Shown here one piece after another: positions 7,332-12,980 of a stretch of DNA of 12,980 nucleotides (the stretch's first letter is position 1; every line of letters begins with the position of its first letter). The position numbers and the translations under genes are program-made. The notes beneath the pieces are model-generated. The model worked only from the letters and a program-made list of their open reading frames with translations. It did not search any database and was not told the DNA's origin. The stretch is from Chlamydiota bacterium (GTDB lineage: Bacteria > Chlamydiota > Chlamydiia > Chlamydiales > Rhabdochlamydiaceae). The stretch covers positions 1 to 12,980 of the forward strand of contig VGMB01000017.1 in the NCBI GenBank assembly GCA_016866585.1. The letters are read 5' to 3'.

Positions 7332-8729
7332 TCAGTATAATTCCTTAGAGAGAACATTCCATTTTTTTTCTAAATTATGAATTTCATTTTTTATTCTTTT
7401 GATATAAGAGCTTTTGAACTTGATTTTCATGTTAGGTGAATACAATTTAATTCGTTTTTTTTTCATTTCATTTGTAATAATTTGACATAGTCGATCAATT
7501 TTTCTTGAGATTTTTAGCATCATGATAAAAGAATCTGCTCTATTTCTTTGTTTTTTTGTATCATCTACAATCATTTGGTTTATCTCTTTTTTAACGACAG
7601 GCCAGACTTCATCTGAAATTTCAGCACCTATTTGAGTCACAACAGCGCCTCCCAAAAGATTTCCAATTTTGTTACATCCATCTAAAGAGCATCCATTAAT
7701 GAATCCCCCCAAAAAACCGGCAGCGTAGCAATCTCCTGCACCATTTGTATTTTCAATGTCTTCTTTTTCGATTTGCCGGGCAACAGCATGAGTTCTATAA
7801 TCTCCCATACGAACTAAGGCACCATTAGCTCCTTCCTTTACTATACAGATACGAGCAGCTCTAAGACTCACTACCGAGCCATCTGTCATCTTTTTCGAGG
7901 TTGTGGATGAAGTTGTATTTTGACAGCTAGAAAGTATTTCCCCTGCTATTTCAGCAATATGATGTGAAGTTTTCAGGTTCAGCAATACCCTTGCCTCATC
8001 GCAATTTGTGAAAACGATATCAACCTTTCTAAGAATATCCAAAATTTCGATAGAATATTTAGCTGTAATTGGTTCACATCCCAAATCTAAAGAAATTATC
8101 GAGCCCGATTCTTGCGCTAATTGCATCGCCCGTTTAATAAAAGCTAAAGAGTACTCCTTCAACATGAAACCTTCGAAGTGGGTAATCCTAACATCTTGAA
8201 ATATCTTATTTCTTTTATCTAAAATTGAATTGGGTAGGTTCTTGCTTAAGTTAGGAAAGACACGAAAAAATCTTTCTTTGCTTTCTCCTATAAATGCTGT
8301 TACTTGAGTTATAGGAATAGATGAAGGAGGACTGATTAACCTAACACCGGCATTTTCCATTTGAGATCGATAAAATTCATCTTCTGGAAAATCTCCTAAT
8401 TTCCCAAAAAATGCTGTTGAATTATGTATTTTAGCTAGAGTTTTTATGAGATTCGAACAGCTTCCACCTGTAGTTCTTATAATGGGTTCTTGGTAAATTT
8501 TTTGAGCTTTCGCAATAAGTGTGCAATATTTTTTTAAATCAAATATTTGCCCCCAATTTTCTTGATCCATCCCATGCGTTTTTAAAAAACGATCTGTAAC
8601 TCTAATTGTCGTATCTATGCATGGGGTGCCTAACCCAAGTACGGTATAACGATTTGATTCACAAAGTTGAGGATGAAGTTTGGCGTGGGTAGATAGAAAA
8701 TCATTTGAATTAAATGTTAGCGGATTCAT
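7332..8729 (-). CDS. PfkB-family (adenosine-kinase-like) sugar or nucleoside kinase with a basic C-terminal extension
   Basis: The protein has 465 residues, against about 310-350 for most of the family. The ribokinase fold covers about 28-387. It has a GLGTPCID N-terminal strand, the GGSCSN substrate-binding motif at 88-93, KEGANGAL at 298-305, and NTNGAGD at 327-333 with catalytic base D333; the first position of the usual DTxGAGD is Asn. The layout is closest to adenosine-kinase-like and 'carbohydrate kinase' members; the substrate cannot be read from sequence. A Ser/Thr-rich insert lies at about 271-280. Residues 391-465 form an extension with about 22 Lys/Arg and 6 acidic residues. The DNA for that tail (about 22% G+C) is far poorer in G+C than the adjacent core (about 42%). 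The ATG at 8727-8729 has a modest GAGA upstream. The gene appears monocistronic and is divergent from marC. Confidence 0.85.
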   Translation of the reverse strand: MNPLTFNSNDFLSTHAKLHPQLCESNRYTVLGLGTPCIDTTIRVTDRFLKTHGMDQENWGQIFDLKKYCTLIAKAQKIYQEPIIRTTGGSCSNLIKTLAKIHNSTAFFGKLGDFPEDEFYRSQMENAGVRLISPPSSIPITQVTAFIGESKERFFRVFPNLSKNLPNSILDKRNKIFQDVRITHFEGFMLKEYSLAFIKRAMQLAQESGSIISLDLGCEPITAKYSIEILDILRKVDIVFTNCDEARVLLNLKTSHHIAEIAGEILSSCQNTTSSTTSKKMTDGSVVSLRAARICIVKEGANGALVRMGDYRTHAVARQIEKEDIENTNGAGDCYAAGFLGGFINGCSLDGCNKIGNLLGGAVVTQIGAEISDEVWPVVKKEINQMIVDDTKKQRNRADSFIMMLKISRKIDRLCQIITNEMKKKRIKLYSPNMKIKFKSSYIKRIKNEIHNLEKKWNVLSKELY

Positions 8730-8898
8730 AAAAGTCGTTCTCTTTATTTTTTTCAGACGAATTTTATATTTATTTTTTAAATTATTAACCAGAATTAAAT
8801 TTTAACTTTAGATCTACTTCTGTTTTTCGATTTTTATTTATTTTGCATATAAAAATTAAAAAATTATTTTATCTTTAATCTGAAACGGAAAATTATAA

Positions 8899-8918
8899 TT
8901 TGATTTCAAAAAATCAAA
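8899..8918. repeat. Perfect inverted repeat, 8-base arms, 4-base loop
   Basis: TTTGATTT at 8899-8906 is the exact reverse complement of AAATCAAA at 8911-8918, with CAAA between. A perfect -10-like TATAAT at 8894-8899 overlaps its left end. It could be an operator for either divergent gene or a chance product of very AT-rich DNA; neither reading is secure. Confidence 0.45.
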
Positions 8919-9095
8919 ATCTAATCCTTATTATGAACTTTTAAAAACATTCGATTATTTTTTTTTAATCTATTCATGCTTGAGTACTACCTTGACTCAT
9001 TTTGCAAGTCACTTTTTTTACACAGTATCTCTAATAGATTTGGATCTCTTGAAAGGTAAATATTTATTTAAGCTCAACAAAACTGGATTATTTTT

Positions 9096-9124
9096 TTGAC
9101 TACTCAAAAGAAAAGAGCTATGAA
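9096..9124 (+). promoter_or_regulatory. Predicted sigma-70-type promoter of marC
   Basis: TTGACT (9096-9101, five of six to consensus) is followed after 17 bases by TATGAA (9119-9124, four of six). Transcription would start near 9131, leaving a leader of about 20 bases that contains the AGGA Shine-Dalgarno at 9139-9142. Confidence 0.55.
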
Positions 9125-9149
9125 AGTACTTATACATTAGGAATAGATC

Positions 9150-9779
9150 ATGTCTATATTTTCACTAGCCTTCTCCATTTTTTTAGTAATGAACGTTGCT
9201 GGCAGCATTCCTATCTTTCTTGCTCTTTTGGGAAAATATCCTCTAAGAAAACAAAGACAAATAATCTATAGGGAACTATTAATTGCATTACTGATCTTGA
9301 TCTGTTTTATGTACTTTGGCAATCACATACTACGTTTTCTGGGAATATCCCAGTCGATTATGGGATTGGCTGGAGGTATTATTCTTTTTATCATCGGGTT
9401 GGGACTAATTTTTCCTAAAAAAAATGATATTACAGAATTTAAATCTGAAGAGCCATTCATCGTACCACTTGCTATGCCACTGATAGCAGGCCCTGGAACA
9501 ATTACCACCCTTATGATCTATTCTGAACAGGTGAAAAATAGTCTTGTCATGCTTTTAGTATTGTTTTTAGCCTGGATCCCCTCCATATTGATCCTTCTTG
9601 GAGCAGCTCGATTTAAAAGAATTTTGGGTCAAAAAGGTCTTAACGCGATACAGAGATTTGGAGGTATGATCATATGCCTTATCGCAGTACAGATGGTGTG
9701 TCATGGAACAATAGATCAAGTCAAAGAATCTTTCTTCTCGAATTCTAAAAAAGAGATATCTAGCGATCTTTCCGAATAA
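9150..9779 (+). CDS. MarC-family integral membrane protein
   Basis: The 209-residue protein has six predicted membrane segments, at about 3-27, 40-62, 66-88, 104-124, 131-153 and 166-188, as expected for MarC/YhgN-like proteins of the inner membrane. Family hallmarks are PLAMPLIAGPGT at 106-117 in segment four and RFGGMIICLIAVQM at 169-182 in segment six. The N-terminal NVAGSIPIFLALL takes the place of the usual DPxGxIPxFL, with the Asp-Pro lost. The family's transport substrate is not established, and the old link to multiple antibiotic resistance has not held up, so no function is assigned. The ATG is chosen because AGGA lies seven bases upstream and a promoter precedes it. The last 20 residues are charged and cytoplasmic-like. 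The stop codon lies in the loop of a hairpin shared with the convergent hflX. Confidence 0.92.
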   Translation: MSIFSLAFSIFLVMNVAGSIPIFLALLGKYPLRKQRQIIYRELLIALLILICFMYFGNHILRFLGISQSIMGLAGGIILFIIGLGLIFPKKNDITEFKSEEPFIVPLAMPLIAGPGTITTLMIYSEQVKNSLVMLLVLFLAWIPSILILLGAARFKRILGQKGLNAIQRFGGMIICLIAVQMVCHGTIDQVKESFFSNSKKEISSDLSE

Positions 9780-9790
9780 GAAAGATCGCT
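9762..9790. terminator. Probable bidirectional terminator between marC and hflX
   Basis: AGCGATCTTTC at 9762-9772 pairs perfectly with GAAAGATCGCT at 9780-9790, giving an 11-base-pair stem around a 7-base loop that contains the marC TAA. On the minus strand a run of six T residues follows about ten bases beyond the stem. On the plus strand there is no T-run, so termination of marC transcripts may rest on the hairpin alone. The position between convergent genes supports a shared transcript end, but without adjacent U-tracts it could also act mainly to protect 3' ends. Confidence 0.6.
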
Positions 9791-9801
9791 GTATGACAAA
9801 T

Positions 9802-11112
9802 TTAAGGTTCCTCTATAATATAAGGTTTAACTTTATATTCGAGCTTTGCAGGTATCTCCATTTTAAGGATAACATCGTTTTCCTCATAATCGGAGTGCAG
9901 CACGTTGCCCTCGTGCATAAGCTCGGCCACAAGAGCATAATTACTTTGTGGAATACGAACATTTACGATTTTTCTGAGCTTAGCAAGCTCTTCTATCATA
10001 ACTTCTGCAAGATGATCTAATCCTGTTTTGTTAAGAGCTGATATCTGGACTGTCTTAGGATACTTTAACCTAAGCTTCGTAATCAGAGTAGGATCTTCAC
10101 AGGCATCAACCTTATTAAGTACTGTGATAATAGGATGATCTTTAGCTCCAAGCTCTGAGAGAACTTCCATTGTCGCCTCAGCATGCTCTTCTGCATTTGG
10201 ATGGCTTACGTCTATAAGATGCAAAAGGATATCAGTATGAACGGCTTCTTCCAAGGTACTCTTAAACGCAGCAACAAGAGTATGAGGAATTTTTCTAATA
10301 AACCCGACCGTATCGATGAGTAATATTTCCTGCCTATTAGGTAAGACGAACTTACGTGTTGTTGTATCTAGGGTAGCAAAAAGTTTATCTTCAACAAGAA
10401 CATCTGCATGTGTCAAGGTTTTAAGAAGAGTAGATTTTCCAGCATTGGTATAACCAATGATAGCAAACGTAGGTATGCCGGAGCGCTGACGAGCTACCCT
10501 TTGCACCTTACGCTGATCTACCACCTCTTCTATTTCTTTTTTTAAAACATCTATCCTTCTTCTTAAAAGACGTCTATCGATCTCGATTTGTTTTTCTCCC
10601 TCACCTTTTAAAAAACCGCCTCCGCCTGTAGACTGACGAGAAAGGTGGGTCCACATCCTTCGTAGTCTGGGGAACTGGTACTTAATTTTAGCAAGTTCGA
10701 TTTGCAGTTTAGCTTCTTTTGTCTGGGCTCTTTGAGCGAATACTTCTATAATGAGTTCTGTTCTATCGATAACAGGCGTTTTGAAGATCTGCTCTAAGTT
10801 CCTCTGCTGGTGAGGGCTTATCTCATCATCAAAAATTACCAGCTGGTAGCCCAGATCTGTTTTCATATTGGCCAGCTCTTCCAGCTTACCCGATCCGAGA
10901 TATGTGCCGGCATCTAACTTTTTAACTGGGCATGGTATACAGTGTGTTTGTTGAATTCCAAAGGTATGACAAAGTCTTACTAGTTCCTGTAGATACTCTT
11001 CACACTTGCCCTTTTGATTCCCTGAAGAATAAATACCCACTAAAAGAACGTTTTCTACGCTGTGAATATCGTAGGACTGAGGTACTTGGTGTTTTGTTTT
11101 TTCGTGTGTCAT
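9802..11112 (-). CDS. hflX: GTPase HflX
   Basis: The 436-residue protein is a full-length HflX, a ribosome-associated GTPase that in other bacteria splits stalled or hibernating 70S ribosomes. The N-terminal HflX domain (about 20-150) leads into a glycine-rich linker, STGGGGFLKGEGEKQIE, at 161-177, followed by a basic helical coiled region to about 210. The GTPase domain shows G1 GYTNAGKS at 220-227, a G2 Thr near 249-251, G3 DTVG at 267-270, G4 NKVD at 333-336 and G5 SAL at 358-360. The ATG at 11110-11112 overlaps the stop of the upstream hydrolase gene as ATGA, with AAGGG five or six bases upstream, so translation is likely coupled. It is the last gene of the operon and ends 12 bases before the shared hairpin. 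Confidence 0.96.
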   Translation of the reverse strand: MTHEKTKHQVPQSYDIHSVENVLLVGIYSSGNQKGKCEEYLQELVRLCHTFGIQQTHCIPCPVKKLDAGTYLGSGKLEELANMKTDLGYQLVIFDDEISPHQQRNLEQIFKTPVIDRTELIIEVFAQRAQTKEAKLQIELAKIKYQFPRLRRMWTHLSRQSTGGGGFLKGEGEKQIEIDRRLLRRRIDVLKKEIEEVVDQRKVQRVARQRSGIPTFAIIGYTNAGKSTLLKTLTHADVLVEDKLFATLDTTTRKFVLPNRQEILLIDTVGFIRKIPHTLVAAFKSTLEEAVHTDILLHLIDVSHPNAEEHAEATMEVLSELGAKDHPIITVLNKVDACEDPTLITKLRLKYPKTVQISALNKTGLDHLAEVMIEELAKLRKIVNVRIPQSNYALVAELMHEGNVLHSDYEENDVILKMEIPAKLEYKVKPYIIEEP

Positions 11113-11912
11113 ACAATTCCCTTATAGTAATTAAATGATATCTGGAGGCCGTCATAGGCGAGAAAGATATCCTTTGGCAGATGTTTAGCATCTGATTCAT
11201 AATCTACTTCATGAGCCATATGTGTGAAATATGTTTTCTTGGCTCCTATTCTCTGTGCAAATGCAATAGCCTCATCTATGCTTAGATGCATAGTTGATGT
11301 GGTTTTTCTCAGCGCGCTTATAATAAGAACATCTATCCCTTGAATTTCTTGCAAAAGCCTGTCGGAGTATTGCTTGATATCGGAAAGATAGGCTAAATTA
11401 CCGAGCTTAAATCCTAGCACATCCATATTGTTTTGTTGATATCCTAAAAAGTAAAACTCTACCCCGCAAAAATGAGCAAAAGAGAACATATCATCAATAA
11501 TATGGAAATCAAAAAAAAGGCTTTCCGTACCTCCACTTGATTTATCCATCATGTAGTGGTTCCGCACGCAAAAATCATTATAAGTTTGCCTTGGTAACAC
11601 CATGGGAAGCTTGGATTTTTTCTTATAGTAAAACGACTTAAGATCATCAACCCCTGCAATATGATCGAAATGGCCATGGGTGATGATGACACCGTCTATG
11701 TCGTTAATACAGGCATCTAGAAGCTGCATCCTGATTTCAGGACCAGCATCTAGCAAAATCTTTTTAGAACTTACCTCAATAAGAGCTGCGCATCTTTTTC
11801 TTTTGTTATAGATAGAAGAAGACGTGCAAACGGAACATGAGCATCCAATAACGGGAACACCCATTGATGATGAGGTTCCTAAAAATGTAAAAGTTCCTTC
11901 GATAAAAGCCAC
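11109..11912 (-). CDS. PhnP-like MBL-fold metallo-hydrolase
   Basis: The gene encodes a metallo-beta-lactamase-fold hydrolase of about 267 residues, near the size of PhnP-like phosphodiesterases. Numbering from the longer TTG frame (four residues more), the metal motif is THGHFDH, with H83, H85, D87 and H88. D182 is in LAYLSD, and H235 and H238 are in THMAHE. A three-cysteine cluster C28, C30, C33 follows the start motif LGTSSSMGVP; in E. coli PhnP an equivalent cluster holds a structural zinc. The substrate is unknown; no phosphonate-pathway genes are nearby, so a role in phosphonate breakdown is not supported. A TTG at 11922-11924 would start the longer frame, but I prefer GTG at 11910-11912, which has GGGAG five bases upstream, while the TTG overlaps that site and has none of its own. 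The same gene pair occurs next to hflX in Chlamydia, as I recall. Confidence 0.88.
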   Translation of the reverse strand: MAFIEGTFTFLGTSSSMGVPVIGCSCSVCTSSSIYNKRKRCAALIEVSSKKILLDAGPEIRMQLLDACINDIDGVIITHGHFDHIAGVDDLKSFYYKKKSKLPMVLPRQTYNDFCVRNHYMMDKSSGGTESLFFDFHIIDDMFSFAHFCGVEFYFLGYQQNNMDVLGFKLGNLAYLSDIKQYSDRLLQEIQGIDVLIISALRKTTSTMHLSIDEAIAFAQRIGAKKTYFTHMAHEVDYESDAKHLPKDIFLAYDGLQISFNYYKGIV

Positions 11913-11917
11913 ATTTG

Positions 11918-11922
11918 CTCCC
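11918..11922 (-). promoter_or_regulatory. Ribosome binding site that decides the hydrolase start
   Basis: GGGAG on the minus strand lies five bases before the GTG at 11910-11912. It supports that GTG over the in-frame TTG at 11922-11924, whose last base falls inside the site and which has no purine-rich stretch at the right distance. Confidence 0.6.
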
Positions 11923-11940
11923 AAGGTATAAATCTTAATT

Positions 11941-12948
11941 CTATGCCAAACCTTTGTTCTTGGAAAGAAGGACCTTAGTTATAGCAGGGATATCCTTGTC
12001 CTCATTTTTGATGATCAGATTGCTTAGCATTTTGGCAAACAAAGCATGGTACAATAGCCCACGGGATCCAAGCCCTGTAAAAATAGATATGTTTTCTGTA
12101 ACATTTCCGATCAAGGGAAAATAGTGTCCCTTCGAAGTCACCCTGACACCTGATTTTATTCCAATACAGTTTAAACTTAGCTCTGGAAATATCGCATGAA
12201 ACTTAGGAAGTAGATCTGCTTTGGCCACCTCTATATCAGGGTCCATAGAAAAAATCCCCCTTTCAAACGTAGAGCCCAAAAAGACCTTATCCTCTTCTAA
12301 AGACTTAGCAATATAACCTTTGGCGACTATACTGTGCTGTATCCGGGGGTATGAAGTTGGCCATTGAATCTGAAGGGCCTGCCCTTTAGTGCAGTCGAGT
12401 CTAAAATTCTTAAACCTTGAAAATGAAAATATACCAGCTCCGCAAGCAAACACAATATGATCAAAACCTATAAGCTGCTCTTCATCGGTCACCTCTTTTT
12501 TTTCAAACACAGACCCTCTTCGCTTACATACCTGCCATAGGGCATTCAAATAGGCTATGGTCTGAATCGTAGCACCTTTATGAAGAAAAAAATGATTGTG
12601 AGATATAATCGAAACATCATCTGAGGTCTGTGCATAATTCAAGAGGGTCTGCCTCTGCTCCTCAGTTTGGGCAATCCTCTCAATACCTGAGAAATCCGCG
12701 AACACCTCTGAAGATTCGGCTTGTGCCATCTGAATAAGTTTTTTGGATTCGGCAAAGGCCTCATCCGCCAGCTGACTTTTACGAACCTGTTCCCCAACGA
12801 AGGCATGCATAAGACCGCATGAGGCTCCGGAAGCGCCAGAAGCGATGCCCTTTTTATCAATAAGCGTTACAAAGACACTCTTATGAGAACTTAAATAATA
12901 GCAAAGAGCAACCCCTGCAAATCCCCCACCGACAACAGCTATTTTCAC
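11941..12948 (-). CDS. FAD-dependent oxidoreductase resembling the MnmC oxidase domain
   Basis: The 335-residue protein is a DAO-family (GR2-type) flavoenzyme. The N-terminus holds the dinucleotide-binding motif GGGFAG at 7-12, with the acidic D31 at the end of the second strand. GIASGASGASCGLMHAFVGE at 34-53 matches the GASG-type segment that follows in this family. Near the C-terminus GVRVTSKGHYFPLIG at 267-281 and FTGLGSRGLLYHALFAK at 290-306 resemble the oxidase domain of MnmC, which removes the carboxymethyl group of cmnm5(s2)U34 in tRNA. The MnmC methyltransferase domain is absent, so this may be a stand-alone MnmC(o)-like enzyme or another amine/amino-acid oxidase. The start is GTG at 12946-12948, with a near-ideal AAGGAG six bases upstream. 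It is the first visible gene of the operon, 28 bases before the preferred start of the hydrolase gene. Confidence 0.8.
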   Translation of the reverse strand: MKIAVVGGGFAGVALCYYLSSHKSVFVTLIDKKGIASGASGASCGLMHAFVGEQVRKSQLADEAFAESKKLIQMAQAESSEVFADFSGIERIAQTEEQRQTLLNYAQTSDDVSIISHNHFFLHKGATIQTIAYLNALWQVCKRRGSVFEKKEVTDEEQLIGFDHIVFACGAGIFSFSRFKNFRLDCTKGQALQIQWPTSYPRIQHSIVAKGYIAKSLEEDKVFLGSTFERGIFSMDPDIEVAKADLLPKFHAIFPELSLNCIGIKSGVRVTSKGHYFPLIGNVTENISIFTGLGSRGLLYHALFAKMLSNLIIKNEDKDIPAITKVLLSKNKGLA

Positions 12949-12952
12949 TATA

Positions 12953-12959
12953 TCTCCTT
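12953..12959 (-). promoter_or_regulatory. Strong Shine-Dalgarno of the FAD oxidoreductase
   Basis: AAGGAGA on the minus strand lies about five bases before the GTG start and is the strongest ribosome binding site in the window. The remaining 20 bases to the window edge are A/T-rich and show no promoter that can be judged. Confidence 0.7.
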
Positions 12960-12980
12960 CTTAATTTTTTTTTGCATGTA

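Larger units (their letters stand above)
8730..9149. other. Divergent intergenic region, extremely AT-rich
   Basis: This 420-base stretch separates the divergent kinase and marC genes and holds no supportable gene. Positions 8761-8940 are about 15% G+C by my count. It contains an 8-base-pair inverted repeat at 8899-8918 and a five-base-pair TGACT/AGTCA repeat at 8993-9011 followed by seven T residues. The palindrome TAAATATTTA lies at 9057-9066, and a marC promoter is at its right end. No tRNA-like fold or convincing short reading frame was seen. The kinase promoter must also be here, but no clear -35/-10 pair stands out on the minus strand because nearly every position is A or T. Confidence 0.6.

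Noticed and set aside
9793..10020. Plus-strand 75-codon frame after marC
   Set aside because: It overlaps the 3' end of hflX on the other strand and has no recognisable protein features.
12639..12860. Second minus-strand frame inside the FAD oxidoreductase
   Set aside because: It is out of frame within a gene whose translation matches a flavoenzyme throughout; the content is Arg/Pro-rich noise.
1..12980. Mobile element, CRISPR, toxin-antitoxin or phage-defence locus
   Set aside because: No transposase, terminal repeats, spaced repeats, small paired genes or defence domains were seen anywhere in the window.

Overview
The window looks like part of a moderately AT-rich chromosome from an obligate intracellular bacterium, most probably a Chlamydia-like (environmental) member of the Chlamydiae. 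This is an inference from the gene set: NAD-dependent ligase, a chlamydial-style hypothetical next to glgB, a MarC-family protein, and a PhnP-like hydrolase overlapping hflX. I cannot name a species. There are ten protein genes, eight of them on the minus strand. I see no rRNA, tRNA, CRISPR array or recognisable insertion sequence.

Layout, left to right. (1) Positions 1-536 hold the 3' part of a plus-strand hypothetical gene that converges on ligA; both genes stop on the same CTAG. (2) Positions 533-7112 hold a tight minus-strand cluster, in transcription order: an MtaB-like tRNA methylthiotransferase, a 357-residue protein with a glycoside-hydrolase-like C-terminal domain, the glycogen branching enzyme glgB, and the DNA ligase ligA. 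The junctions are a 4-base ATGA overlap, a 73-base gap with a terminator-like hairpin, and a 7-base gap. (3) Positions 7332-8729 hold a PfkB-family kinase with a long, very basic, very AT-rich C-terminal tail; it lies between noncoding stretches and the DNA upstream of it is about 15% G+C. (4) Positions 8730-9149 are the only gene-free stretch above 300 bases. It holds a good promoter for marC at its right end and small inverted repeats in the middle. (5) marC (9150-9779, plus) converges on a three-gene minus-strand operon, in transcription order: an FAD oxidoreductase resembling the MnmC oxidase domain, a PhnP-like metallo-hydrolase, and the GTPase hflX. A perfect 11-base-pair hairpin over the marC stop codon separates the two units.

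Most of this is housekeeping: tRNA modification (MtaB, perhaps the MnmC-like protein), ribosome rescue or recycling (HflX), glycogen structure (GlgB and perhaps its upstream neighbour), and DNA replication and repair (LigA). I do not see an obvious new multi-gene system. The most unusual points are the AT-rich basic tail and setting of the kinase gene, the catalytic-domain-poor hydrolase-like protein coupled to mtaB and glgB, and the hairpin that abuts the glgB ribosome binding site.
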